Shown piece by piece: positions 54,763-63,798 of a DNA stretch of 64,000 nt (positions are counted from its first letter, which is position 1; each line of letters starts with the position of its first letter). The DNA is taken from the NCBI GenBank assembly GCA_934101625.1, contig CAKORV010000001.1:1-64000 (forward strand), given 5' to 3'. A program made the position numbers and the translations under genes. The notes under the pieces are model-generated. The model had not been told where the DNA came from. It ran no database searches and saw only the letters and a list, made by a program, of their open reading frames with translations. The stretch comes from an uncultured Bacilli bacterium (GTDB lineage Bacteria; Bacillota_I; Bacilli_A; RF39; UBA660).

Positions 54763-54966
54763 TAAAAAAAGTTAATGACAAAAGGGCAAACTTTGCGTTC
54801 ACTGTACCACCTTTCTTATCATTAACTGACTCTTTCATTATAACGGTATTTAACCGGGCATAAGCCTCTCAAAGGTTTTATTCATATTATTCTTATATTA
54901 GTTTACACCAACCACTAATTCTCTATGATAAGGATTAATATTACTCGTCCTTCTCTTTGATTTCTA
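54763..54966 (-). promoter_or_regulatory. T-box leader of lysS with Lys (AAA) specifier
   Basis: The RNA has the stem I features (GGACGAGTAA; AGAGAATTAGTGGTTGG; GTAAACTAATA), then a likely specifier AAA in GAATAAAACC. The T-box AAAGGTGGTACAGTGAACG (plus 54796-54814) is the antiterminator part; its UGGU can pair with the ACCA end of uncharged tRNA-Lys. The competing terminator is GTTAATGA/TCATTAAC (plus 54771-54778, 54819-54826) with seven U. Binding of uncharged tRNA should switch lysS on. Confidence 0.92.
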
Positions 54967-54971
54967 TGGGT

Positions 54972-55000
54972 ATTTTACTATATTAAAGTTGTTTTGTCAA
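54972..55000 (-). promoter_or_regulatory. lysS promoter
   Basis: TTGACA (plus 54995-55000), 17 bp, TAAAAT (plus 54972-54977), start near 54965. Between it and dusB (55001-55193) I see no gene. Confidence 0.8.
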
Positions 55001-55193
55001 TTGGGAGTGTGTTATAAAACTAAATAGTTAAATGTATTATTGATTCCTAAATTAAGTATTACTTTTTTTGGAGAAAATGTGCCTGGTAATAGTATAATTG
55101 TTAAGATTATTACGGAAAAAGGACGAAAACGTCAAAAATCCGGAATGATGATTTTAATATTTTAATCTAAGTATTTCTAATCTTTTCTAGAAA

Positions 55194-56171
55194 TTATTTT
55201 ACTAGTACATTTAATTCTTTTATGATATTCATAAATTCTTCTTCAGTTTTAGCTTGACATATTTTAGCTTTTATTTCTTTTGTACCTGGTATACCTTTTA
55301 AATACCATAGTGCATGGGTTCTTATTTCTAATAATGCATGTGTAGTGTTTGAATATTTTTTTAATAAATTGTAGTGTGTTTTTATCATTTCTATTTTTTC
55401 TGTGTTAGTTGGTTTTTGAAGTAGTTCATTAGTATCTAGATAGTGAACTATTTCTTTTATTATCCAAGGGTTTCCTAGGGTAGCACGTCCTACCATAATA
55501 GCATCACATCCAGTTTCGTCTAGCATTTGTTTTGCAAGTTCTGGAGTTGTTATATCTCCGTTACCTATTACTGGTATTTTAACAGATTGTTTAACTTCTT
55601 TAATTATATTCCAATTAGCACTACCTGAATATCCTTGACTTCTAGTTCTAGCATGAATTGCAATGGCTGATGCACCAGCACTTTCTATTTTTTTTGCAAC
55701 TTCTACAGCATTTATATGTTTATCATCCCATCCACTTCTGATTTTTACTGTTATTGGTGTGTTTGTATTATCAACAACAGCCTTTACTATTTCATATATT
55801 TTGTTAGGATCTTTTAGTAATGCACTTCCTGCTTGACTTTTAATAGCAACTTTAGGTACAGGACAACCCATGTTAATATCTATTATATCTGGATGAAAGT
55901 TTTCTTCTATGTATTTTGCAGCTTCTACAAATGATTTTAAGTCACTTCCAAATATTTGAATACTTATTGGTCTTTCATTTTCATTAAAGTTAATTAAATC
56001 TATTGTTTTTTTTCCATTATAAACTATACCCATTGTAGAAATCATTTCTGAATATATAAGACCGGCTCCCATTTCTTTTATTATTTGTCTATAACTTATA
56101 TTAGAAACACCAGCCATAGGTGCAAAAACTACTTGATTTTTAATTTCTACATTACCAATTTTCCATTTCAT
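55194..56171 (-). CDS. dusB: tRNA-dihydrouridine synthase
   Basis: 325 aa, FMN-dependent TIM barrel. FAPMAGVSNISYRQI, INMGCPVPKV with the catalytic Cys in GCP, VKIRSGWDD, AIHARTRSQGYSG and GNGDI are in order. It reduces uridines in tRNA D-loops. DusB is the group usual in Bacillota, where it precedes lysS, as here. Confidence 0.95.
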   Translation of the reverse strand: MKWKIGNVEIKNQVVFAPMAGVSNISYRQIIKEMGAGLIYSEMISTMGIVYNGKKTIDLINFNENERPISIQIFGSDLKSFVEAAKYIEENFHPDIIDINMGCPVPKVAIKSQAGSALLKDPNKIYEIVKAVVDNTNTPITVKIRSGWDDKHINAVEVAKKIESAGASAIAIHARTRSQGYSGSANWNIIKEVKQSVKIPVIGNGDITTPELAKQMLDETGCDAIMVGRATLGNPWIIKEIVHYLDTNELLQKPTNTEKIEMIKTHYNLLKKYSNTTHALLEIRTHALWYLKGIPGTKEIKAKICQAKTEEEFMNIIKELNVLVK

Positions 56172-56219
56172 TTTAAATCACCGTGTGTTAATTATATAAT
56201 AAAGTTATATTTTAAACAA

Positions 56220-56242
56220 GAAAAAAACGAACTAAGTTCGTT
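56220..56242 (-). terminator. terminator after the repeat surface protein
   Basis: AACGAAC/GTTCGTT hairpin (plus 56226-56232, 56236-56242) with a 3-nt loop, then T run on the minus strand. Confidence 0.85.
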
Positions 56243-57354
56243 TATCCTTCTATTTTTTTAAGTGTTAAAGTACAATTTAGATTTGCATTAATATTACTTA
56301 TCATAACTATATTATTTGTTCCAATTATTTCTGGTATATAGTTTGCATTATCACATTTTGCTTCAGCTCCAGTATAACCATATCCTTCTTGTGGACTAAT
56401 TCCAAATGATACTCTTCCGTTTGGTGTAGTTGTTTGTGGATTTTCTGATTGACTTAATAAAGTTCCATTTACAACTGTTAGATTAACACTATATTTTATT
56501 GATTTAAATTGAATTGTACAAACTGTATTGTTTGTTATTGCTGCTACTGTTAATACATTATTTGCATAAGTTGCTTTTTGATCATTAGTACAAGATACTA
56601 TTGCATCTCCGTAATTTTCTGCAGGTGTTACATCAAATGTTACTGTTCCACCATAGTTTGCACTTTTAACTGATTCACTAACTGAACCATAAGTTGCTTT
56701 TACTTCAATACTATAGTCATTAATTTTAAATGATATAGTGCATGTTGTATTTTTTGTTACATTTTTAACTGTTAATAAATTGTTTTCTTGATTAAATTCA
56801 GCAGTAGCATTATTGTCACATTCTACTTTATCAAATTTATAACCTGCTGTTGGAGTTATTGTTATTGTACTATCTTCACCTAATTTGTTTTTTACAATTC
56901 CTTCTGGATTATCTATTGGTAATGTTCCATTAGTGACAGTAAATTTAACATCATGAATTAAATTTGTGAAATAAAGTCTACAAGTAGTATTTGCTGTTAA
57001 ATCGGGAGTGAATTCCCAGTTTTCATCATTCCATTCACCTTTAACATTGTTTGTACAAGTATATTTTTCAAATTTAATTGTTGCGTCTTGTTTAGTTCCA
57101 GGCACACAAGTTGGATTTGTTACTAAGTCACATTCTATTATTTTTTCTTTACTTTCATCTATTTTATCTTTGTTAACTTCTTCACTATCTATGTAATATC
57201 TATAGGTAACTTCATAATTTTCAGGTTTTGTGTCATCTTTTGGTTTTTCAGTATTTTGATTCATATTTGCAAGAAGTCCAACTATACCTCCCGAAAGTGA
57301 CAATATTATCATTATTATTATAATTACTAAAACTCCATTTGATCTTTTTTTCAT
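56242..57354 (-). CDS. membrane-anchored surface protein with four Cys-paired beta repeats
   Basis: 370 aa. One membrane helix (about 8-30), then a linker and repeats of about 75 residues: each has a VxNGTL or similar start, GYxFDxVxC, and ends NTTCTISFK-like. Clear units lie at about 135-210, 211-284 and 285-368, with a less clear one at 65-134. Each unit carries two Cys, probably one disulfide. They resemble the bacterial InlB-B/Flg_new-type repeats of surface adhesins. There is no cell-wall sorting signal; the N-terminal helix would anchor it. A role in adhesion is only a guess. Confidence 0.7.
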   Translation of the reverse strand: MKKRSNGVLVIIIIMIILSLSGGIVGLLANMNQNTEKPKDDTKPENYEVTYRYYIDSEEVNKDKIDESKEKIIECDLVTNPTCVPGTKQDATIKFEKYTCTNNVKGEWNDENWEFTPDLTANTTCRLYFTNLIHDVKFTVTNGTLPIDNPEGIVKNKLGEDSTITITPTAGYKFDKVECDNNATAEFNQENNLLTVKNVTKNTTCTISFKINDYSIEVKATYGSVSESVKSANYGGTVTFDVTPAENYGDAIVSCTNDQKATYANNVLTVAAITNNTVCTIQFKSIKYSVNLTVVNGTLLSQSENPQTTTPNGRVSFGISPQEGYGYTGAEAKCDNANYIPEIIGTNNIVMISNINANLNCTLTLKKIEG

Positions 57355-57477
57355 TTATTATTCCTCCATTTTTTTATTCTTTTATCTATTTTTAATTTTA
57401 TAATGATACTTTTAGTTTGTCAATATTAAAATTTTACGTTTTTCTTAGTAAATTTATGTTTTTTTATTCTTTTTTAT

Positions 57478-57506
57478 TTGACTTTTGGAGCTAGTTTATG
57501 TATAAT
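57478..57506 (+). promoter_or_regulatory. rplM promoter and leader
   Basis: TTGACT (57478-57483), 17 bp, TATAAT (57501-57506). A leader of about 70 nt follows to the ATG at 57585. L13 leaders are known in Bacillota, but I could not confirm the fold. The stretch 57355-57477 shows nothing else. Confidence 0.75.
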
Positions 57507-57584
57507 GATACTCGGTACATTTTTTAAGTTCTTGTGTTATTGATGTGGGAAGTCATATAATATAAGGATAAAGAAGGAGATATT

Positions 57585-58013
57585 ATGAAAACATTTATGT
57601 TAAGAAAAGAAGATGTTTCTACTAAATGGTATCTTATAGATGCTGAAGGAGAAAATCTTGGTAGAGTTGCTACTAAAGCAGCACATATTTTAAGAGGTAA
57701 ACATAAGGTTACTTATACACCTCACATTAACTGCGGAGATGCAGTGGTTATTATTAATGCTGGTAAAGTTAATCTTACTGGTGATAAACTTGATAAGAAA
57801 GTTTATTACAACCATAGTGGTTTTCCAGGTGGTTTAAGAGAAAGAACTGCTAGAACAATGAAGAAAGATTATCCAGTTGAAATGGTTGAAAGAGCTGTTA
57901 AAGGAATGCTTCCTAAGAATACTTTAGGTAGAGATATGTTTAGAAACTTATATGTTTATGAAGGTTCTGAATATAAGCAAGTTGCTCAAAAACCAGAAAA
58001 GATAGAATTATAG
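57585..58013 (+). CDS. rplM: ribosomal protein uL13
   Basis: 142 aa. [32 protein letters not shown] and [19 protein letters not shown] are diagnostic. An early assembly protein of the 50S subunit. AAGGAG precedes the ATG; rpsI follows. Confidence 0.98.
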   Translation: MKTFMLRKEDVSTKWYLIDAEGENLGRVATKAAHILRGKHKVTYTPHINCGDAVVIINAGKVNLTGDKLDKKVYYNHSGFPGGLRERTARTMKKDYPVEMVERAVKGMLPKNTLGRDMFRNLYVYEGSEYKQVAQKPEKIEL

Positions 58014-58023
58014 GAGGAAGACT

Positions 58024-58425
58024 ATGGCAAAGAAAGAAACAGTTTATACAGCTACTGGTAGAAGAAAAAGAGCGGTAGCACAAGTTACATTAAAAGCTGG
58101 TAATGGTAAGATTACTGTTAATGGTGTTGATGTTAATGATTATTTACCTAATAAAATGTTAGTTATGGATTTAAAACAACCTTTAGAATTAACTGGTACA
58201 ACTGATTCATATGATGTTGATGTAGTAGTTAGAGGTGGAGGTTTTACTGGCCAAACTGGCGCTATTAGATTAGGTATTGCTAGAGCTTTAATGGAAGCAG
58301 ATAGAGAAGGTTATAGACCAACATTAAAAGGTGCTGGTATGGTAACTAGAGATGCTAGAATTAAAGAACGTAAGAAATATGGTCTTAAGAAAGCAAGACG
58401 TGCTCCACAATTTAGTAAGAGATAA
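58024..58425 (+). CDS. rpsI: ribosomal protein uS9
   Basis: 133 aa. [39 protein letters not shown] and the basic end [16 protein letters not shown] are diagnostic. It touches P-site tRNA. AGGAGG lies in the short gap after rplM. Confidence 0.98.
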   Translation: MAKKETVYTATGRRKRAVAQVTLKAGNGKITVNGVDVNDYLPNKMLVMDLKQPLELTGTTDSYDVDVVVRGGGFTGQTGAIRLGIARALMEADREGYRPTLKGAGMVTRDARIKERKKYGLKKARRAPQFSKR

Positions 58426-58432
58426 TATTTTA

Positions 58433-58464
58433 AAACTTCAAGAAATTTCTTGGAGTTTTTTTTT
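58433..58464 (+). terminator. terminator after rpsI
   Basis: AAACTTCAAGAA pairs with TTCTTGGAGTTT (one G-U), then T run. Confidence 0.92.
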
Positions 58465-58545
58465 ATATTAAAGTTAAAATATATGTGAAAATTGTAGTTA
58501 ATATTAATAGATTGTGGTAAAATTTAATGTAGGTGACGAGGATTA

Positions 58546-59478
58546 ATGAATAATAAGGTGTTTAAAAATTTAGATGAACAAATTGAAATATTAAAAGATA
58601 AAGGATTAATTATAAATGATATTGAGAATACTAAAGAAGTGTTATTAAGAGAGAATTACTTTTTTATAATGGGATATAGACATTTATTTTTAAGACATGA
58701 TAGTTCTAGAAAGTTTATAGATGGTACTACTTTTGATGAATTATATAGTTTATTTGTGTTTGATAGAATGTTTAGAAATATTATATTTAAAAATATTCTT
58801 ATTGTAGAAAATAACTATAAATCAATATTTAGTTATACTTTGAGTAGAAACTATGGTTATAAAGAAAGAGATTATTTGAATGTTAAAAACTTTGATAATG
58901 ATAAAAGTAGAAGTAGACAGATAAATGATCTTATTAGAAAGGTTAAAAGACAATTTAGTGTTAATGGAAGACAACATGGTGCGACAAGTCACTATATTGA
59001 TAATTATGGATATATACCTCTTTGGATAGGTGTTAAAGTTATAAGTTTTGGTTTGATGAGTGAGATGTTTAGTATTTTAAAACCTATGGATAAATCATCA
59101 ATAGCAAGTGTTTATAAAATTGAACCTGATGAAATGGAGATGTATTTACCAATACTTGCTAATTATAGAAATTTATGTGCACATGAAGATATTGTTTTTA
59201 ATCATTTTACACAAAGAATTATTCCGGATACTAAATATCATAGTATGTTACAGATTGATAAGACTAATAATGAGTATATTTATGGAAAAAATGATATATT
59301 TGCTTTGATTATTATATTAAAAAGATTATTAACTAAAGTTGATTTTAAAATGATGATGAATGAAATTAATTATGAATTTGATAGATTATGTGGAAAGTTA
59401 CATGTTATTAAGATAGATGATGTGATTAATGCTATGGGATTTCCACCAAATTATAAAGACATAATGTATATGGAATAG
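58546..59478 (+). CDS. Abi_2 (AbiD/AbiF) family HEPN protein
   Basis: 310 aa. KNLDEQIEILKDKGLIINDI at the start, YRHLF, and RNLCAHEDIVFN near residue 215 are the Abi_2 pattern; RNxxxH is the HEPN RNase-type motif. Family members give abortive phage infection in Lactococcus, and relatives act as RNA-dependent defence effectors. No partner gene is seen in the direct neighbourhood, though a non-coding RNA upstream (58465-58545) cannot be ruled out. GTGACGAGG precedes the ATG. Confidence 0.85.
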   Translation: MNNKVFKNLDEQIEILKDKGLIINDIENTKEVLLRENYFFIMGYRHLFLRHDSSRKFIDGTTFDELYSLFVFDRMFRNIIFKNILIVENNYKSIFSYTLSRNYGYKERDYLNVKNFDNDKSRSRQINDLIRKVKRQFSVNGRQHGATSHYIDNYGYIPLWIGVKVISFGLMSEMFSILKPMDKSSIASVYKIEPDEMEMYLPILANYRNLCAHEDIVFNHFTQRIIPDTKYHSMLQIDKTNNEYIYGKNDIFALIIILKRLLTKVDFKMMMNEINYEFDRLCGKLHVIKIDDVINAMGFPPNYKDIMYME

Positions 59479-59489
59479 GAGTGGTTTTT

Positions 59490-60566
59490 ATGAAGAAAAA
59501 AATTGGTTATATTTTAACAGGAGTTTTGTGTTTTATAGTAGGTGCTGGTTTAGTAGTGGGGGCTGTATATTATTTTCCTAAAGAAGTAGTTAAAACTATT
59601 ACTGAAAAAAATGTTAATATTACTGATACTGGTATAAGTGAAAGTGTGGAGAAAGTAAACGATGCAGTTGTTGTTATTGAAACTTATGAGGATAATGAAT
59701 TGACAGGAACTGGTTCAGGATTTGTTTATGATACAGACGATGACTATGGTTATATTATGACTAATCACCATGTTATTGAAAGTGGAAATAATATTCTTAT
59801 TACTTATAGTGATGATACTACAAGTGATGCTACTATAGTAGGTAGTGATAGTTATGCTGATATTGCTATTTTAAAAGTTCCTAAAAATAGTGTAAAAAAA
59901 GTAGCTAGTTTAGGCAAAAGTTCTGATTTAAAGGTTGGAGACGCAGTTTTTGCAGTTGGAAGTCCAATGGGAAAAGAGTTTAAAAATACTATTACTAAAG
60001 GAATTTTAAGTGGTAAAGATAGACTTATCAGTGTAAGTGTTAATAATAATGATGCGGATTATATTTTAAATGTTATGCAAACTGATGCAGCAATTAATCC
60101 TGGTAATAGTGGTGGCCCTTTATGTAATATAAATGGTGAGGTTATTGGAATTAACAATTTAAAAATAGTTAAAGATACAGTAGAAGGTTTAGGTTTTTCT
60201 ATTCCAATTGAAGATGCTTTAAAATATGCTGAAAGTATACGTACTACTGGTAGTGTTAAAAGACCTTATGTTGGAGTAAGTATGATAAACGTTAATAATG
60301 TATATCAACTTAGATATACTGGTATTAATATAGATAAGAATGTTACTGAAGGAGTTGTAGTTGTAGAAGTAGAAAAAGATAGTCCTGCTGATAAAGCTGG
60401 CTTTGAAAAAGGTGATGTTATAACTAAAATAGGAGATTACAAAGTTAGTAATATTGCTGAATTCAGATATAGACTTTATAGTTATGATATTGATACTAAA
60501 GTGGATGTTGTAGTAAATAGAAATGGTAAAGATAAAACTTTAAAAGTAACATTAGGTAGTAATTAA
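59490..60566 (+). CDS. htrA: HtrA/DegP-type membrane serine protease
   Basis: 358 aa. One N-terminal helix (about 5-29), a trypsin-like domain with His94 (MTNHHVIE), Asp124 (YADIAILKV) and Ser207 (INPGNSGGPL), and one PDZ domain (VVEVEKDSPADKAGFEKGDVI). It handles misfolded exported proteins. The ATG at 59490 has AGGAGTGG; an earlier GTG at 59481 lies within that site. It begins twelve bases after the Abi gene, yet seems functionally unrelated. Confidence 0.95.
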   Translation: MKKKIGYILTGVLCFIVGAGLVVGAVYYFPKEVVKTITEKNVNITDTGISESVEKVNDAVVVIETYEDNELTGTGSGFVYDTDDDYGYIMTNHHVIESGNNILITYSDDTTSDATIVGSDSYADIAILKVPKNSVKKVASLGKSSDLKVGDAVFAVGSPMGKEFKNTITKGILSGKDRLISVSVNNNDADYILNVMQTDAAINPGNSGGPLCNINGEVIGINNLKIVKDTVEGLGFSIPIEDALKYAESIRTTGSVKRPYVGVSMINVNNVYQLRYTGINIDKNVTEGVVVVEVEKDSPADKAGFEKGDVITKIGDYKVSNIAEFRYRLYSYDIDTKVDVVVNRNGKDKTLKVTLGSN

Positions 60567-60577
60567 ACTACCTTTTT
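60555..60577 (+). terminator. terminator after htrA
   Basis: GGTAGT, loop AATTAA, ACTACC, five T; contains the stop. Confidence 0.8.
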
Positions 60578-60579
60578 GC

Positions 60580-60608
60580 TTGACTTCATAATTAAAATAC
60601 TGTATAAT
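60580..60608 (+). promoter_or_regulatory. promoter of the helical protein gene
   Basis: TTGACT (60580-60585), 17 bp, TATAAT (60603-60608); AAAGGGGGT precedes the ATG. Confidence 0.8.
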
Positions 60609-60637
60609 ACTAAGTACATTTAAAGGGGGTATGTAAA

Positions 60638-61195
60638 ATGAATGGTAAGTTAGTAGAGAAATTAGCGAACAGTGAATACTTTGAAAAATTTATAAATCAA
60701 ACAATTGAAACATTATCTAATGAAAGAATCTACTTTAATAATTGGAAGTCGATAGTAATTCTTTATGCAAAATTAAATAAAATATCAAAGAATAAAAAAT
60801 TACTAAAAGAGTTAGAAACACATTTATATCTTGCTAATGTAATAGTAACAGATGAAGAAAAAAAATTATATACAAAGATTTTATCTAAATTACCAACACC
60901 AAGATTAAATTATGTTAATAATCCAAATATATTGAAAATAAAATTAATTGAATCAAGAATAAAAAGATTAAAAGATTATTTAGATGATAAAACAATAACA
61001 TATTATGAATGGTTAAAACTATTTAGAGATTTAATGACAACTTGTTCTCAACTAGATATAATCACTGAGTCTTTAAAAGAATTAATAATTGAATATTCAA
61101 ATTTATTAAATAATGCAAAAATTATAGGAATGACAGAAATAAATAATCAAGATTATGAAATCAAAATAAAACAATTAGAATCACTGCAAAAATAA
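60638..61195 (+). CDS. helical protein of unknown function
   Basis: 185 aa, soluble, Leu/Lys/Ile-rich and almost all alpha-helical (ILKIKLIESRIKRLKDYLDD, YYEWLKLFRDLMTTCSQLDI). No known family. Third codon positions are richer in A than in the neighbours (ATA, AAA, TTA), which may mean transfer. A strong promoter and ribosome binding site support expression. Confidence 0.6.
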   Translation: MNGKLVEKLANSEYFEKFINQTIETLSNERIYFNNWKSIVILYAKLNKISKNKKLLKELETHLYLANVIVTDEEKKLYTKILSKLPTPRLNYVNNPNILKIKLIESRIKRLKDYLDDKTITYYEWLKLFRDLMTTCSQLDIITESLKELIIEYSNLLNNAKIIGMTEINNQDYEIKIKQLESLQK

Positions 61196-61253
61196 ATGCA
61201 ATATTGATAAAAAAATTATAAAATAGTATAATATTAGTACTGAGGAGATTGTT

Positions 61254-62183
61254 ATGAGAAAATGTGCAATTGTTTTTAATCCAGAAAGTGGAAGACCTAA
61301 AGATAAAAAAGATATTGTAAGTTTACCTTCAATTTTAACGGCTAACGATTTTGAAACTATTATGTGTCCTACTAGTGGACCTAAAGATGCAACAAAAATA
61401 GTTAAGAATTTAAGTGATGATACAGATTTAGTTATTTGTTGTGGTGGAGATGGTACTTTAAATGAAGGTGTTACTGGTAATTTAATGAGAGATAATAAAA
61501 TATTAATGGCCCATTTACCTGTAGGAACTGTTAATGATGTAGGAACGATGTATGGTTTTACTAAGAATATGATGGTTAATGCTCAGATGTTAGTTAATGG
61601 TACTATAAAGAATATAGATGTATGTTTAATCAATGGTAAACCTTTTGTTTATGTGGCTTGTATAGGCAGTTATGTAGATGTTTCTTATAACACACCTAGA
61701 GAATTAAAGAAAAAGTATGGTAGACTTGGTTATTTCTTTAATGCGATGAATGAACTTAAAGGAGAAGTTAAATTATTTGATTTAGAGTATGAAATAGATG
61801 GTGTTAAAAAGAGTGGCACTTATTCATTTATATTTGTTACTAATACATGTCGTATGGGTGGTTTTGATAATATATATTCTGATATAAAATTAGATGATGA
61901 TATGTTTGAAGTTATTTTAATATCAGCTAAGACTAAACCAGAATTAATTAAAATAGTAAGTACTGTATTTACTAGTAAAGTAAAAAACATGCCAGGTGTA
62001 GAATATTACAAAACTAATAACCTTAGGGTTAAGTTTGATAAAATGCCACCAAGTTGGGTTATTGATGGAGAAGAGTATACACATCATACAAAAGAATTTG
62101 AGTTTAAAATAAATAAAGAAATTAAGATGTTACTTCCTAAAAAAAATATAGTTAAATTATTTAATGAAATGGAAGAAGAATAG
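61254..62183 (+). CDS. DagK/YegS-type lipid kinase
   Basis: 309 aa. CAIVFNPESGRPKDKK at the start, VICCGGDGTLNEGV (the GGDGT ATP site) and HLPVGTVNDVGTMYGF are typical of the diacylglycerol kinase catalytic domain family. It may return diacylglycerol, formed by LtaS-type enzymes, to phosphatidic acid; that link to the gene at 34078 is inference. It is followed by psd. Confidence 0.9.
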   Translation: MRKCAIVFNPESGRPKDKKDIVSLPSILTANDFETIMCPTSGPKDATKIVKNLSDDTDLVICCGGDGTLNEGVTGNLMRDNKILMAHLPVGTVNDVGTMYGFTKNMMVNAQMLVNGTIKNIDVCLINGKPFVYVACIGSYVDVSYNTPRELKKKYGRLGYFFNAMNELKGEVKLFDLEYEIDGVKKSGTYSFIFVTNTCRMGGFDNIYSDIKLDDDMFEVILISAKTKPELIKIVSTVFTSKVKNMPGVEYYKTNNLRVKFDKMPPSWVIDGEEYTHHTKEFEFKINKEIKMLLPKKNIVKLFNEMEEE

Positions 62184-62190
62184 GATATTT

Positions 62191-63054
62191 ATGAAGTATG
62201 GAGTAAGAGATAGATTAGGTAATGAGTGGTATATTAAAGAATCTAATGTTGTTAGGTTCTTTTATGGTACTATAATTGGTAGATTAATTGTTAGGATATT
62301 TAGTATACCTTTATTTTCTAAAATAATGGGATTGTTTTTAGATAGTAAGTTATCTAAGTTTAAAATTAAATCTTTTATTAAAAAGAATAATATTGATATG
62401 AGTTTGTATAAAGAAAAAGATTATAAATCATTTAATGATTTCTTTACTAGAGAAATTAAAAATATAGATTATTCTAAAAATAAAGATGATTTTATTAGTC
62501 CATGTAGTTCTAAATTAAGTGTATATGATATTAATGAAGAGGGACTATATAAGATAAAAAATAGTTATTACAGAATAAAAGATTTAGTTAATAATAATTT
62601 TATTTATAAAGAATTTATTGGTGGTAAGTTGTTAATATTTAGATTAGAAGCAACTGATTATCATAGATATATTTATATAGATAATGGTAGTAAAGAAAAA
62701 AATGTGTTTGTACCTGGTATACTAAATACAGTTAGGCCTATTGTTTTAAAACATTTTAATATTTATAAACAAAATTCTAGAGAATATACTATTATGCATA
62801 CTGATAATTTTGATGATGTTATACAAATTGAAGTTGGAGCTATAATGGTTGGTAAAATAAATAATAAACATGAAGAATATACATTTAAAAAAGGTGAAGA
62901 AAAGGGTATGTTTGAGTTTGGAGGTTCTACTATTGTTCTTATGATAAAAAAAGATATTGTTGATTTAGATAGTGATATAATTAAAAATAGTAGTGATGGC
63001 TTTGAAACTAAAGTAAGTGTTGGAGAATCTATTGGTAAAAGAAAGAAACATTAG
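62191..63054 (+). CDS. psd: phosphatidylserine decarboxylase
   Basis: 287 aa. YKSFNDFFTREIK, FRLEATDYHRYIYID and the self-cleavage region MFEFGGSTIVLM (Gly-Ser-Thr, giving the pyruvoyl group) are present. It makes phosphatidylethanolamine. The ATG at 62191 has AGGA before it, seven bases after the lipid kinase. No pss gene is in the window. Confidence 0.93.
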   Translation: MKYGVRDRLGNEWYIKESNVVRFFYGTIIGRLIVRIFSIPLFSKIMGLFLDSKLSKFKIKSFIKKNNIDMSLYKEKDYKSFNDFFTREIKNIDYSKNKDDFISPCSSKLSVYDINEEGLYKIKNSYYRIKDLVNNNFIYKEFIGGKLLIFRLEATDYHRYIYIDNGSKEKNVFVPGILNTVRPIVLKHFNIYKQNSREYTIMHTDNFDDVIQIEVGAIMVGKINNKHEEYTFKKGEEKGMFEFGGSTIVLMIKKDIVDLDSDIIKNSSDGFETKVSVGESIGKRKKH

Positions 63055-63680
63055 AATAAAAAATTTAATGTTTCTTTTAATTTGGGATAAAATTGTTTAA
63101 CTATTAGAATTATTAAAGTTGAATAAATAAATGCAAATATTACATCTATTGGTAAATGTTGTTTAGTGAATAAAGTAGATAATATAATTAATATTAAATA
63201 TGAAGTAGATAATATTTTGGTTAATGGTTTAATATTAGTTTTATTTAAATAATATATTAATATAAAACATACTAAACAGTGTTCTGATGGTAAACAATTA
63301 GTAGGATTATCTAACTTGTAAGTTAGGTTTACTACCCAGTCGGTTATAGATTTTACTTCAAATGTTGGTCTTATAATAGCGCTTGGATAAATAATAAAAG
63401 TTAAGTTAGATAATATAAATCCAAATGCTAAAGTATATATTAATTTTTTATATACATCTTTATTATCTTTAAATATCAAATATGATAAAAAGAATACAAA
63501 AGGGTACCAACTATGATAAATATAAATAAAATATTTAATAAATGGTACATTTAAATTAGTATCTAAAAAATGATATTTAGTTAAAGATAAATTAATAATA
63601 AAATATACTATTGCTTGAATAATTAAAACTAAACTAATAGATTTAACATATTCTTTGTTATTTTTTATAAAGTTTTTCAT
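63051..63680 (-). CDS. PAP2-superfamily membrane phosphatase
   Basis: 209 aa, about six helices. CLPSEHC (PSxH) and TLFTKQHLPIDVI (xxxxxHxxxD) are the PAP2 C2 and C3 motifs; the C1 motif is not clear. Similar to the inositolphosphotransferase-like subgroup. It may dephosphorylate phosphatidic acid or a polyprenyl phosphate. It overlaps the end of psd by four bases on the opposite strand. Confidence 0.8.
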   Translation of the reverse strand: MKNFIKNNKEYVKSISLVLIIQAIVYFIINLSLTKYHFLDTNLNVPFIKYFIYIYHSWYPFVFFLSYLIFKDNKDVYKKLIYTLAFGFILSNLTFIIYPSAIIRPTFEVKSITDWVVNLTYKLDNPTNCLPSEHCLVCFILIYYLNKTNIKPLTKILSTSYLILIILSTLFTKQHLPIDVIFAFIYSTLIILIVKQFYPKLKETLNFLF

Positions 63681-63798
63681 ATTTTCACCTATTTAATTAT
63701 ACTATAGATATATAAGATATTGTTAGACATTTTTAATAAATATGTTGTTTTTAGTAATAAATTACTTATATTTTAAATATTATTTCTTAAGGAGGAAT

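Noticed and set aside
54981..55193. A short gene between lysS leader and dusB
   Set aside because: Only short frames with early stops are present and none has a convincing ribosome binding site.
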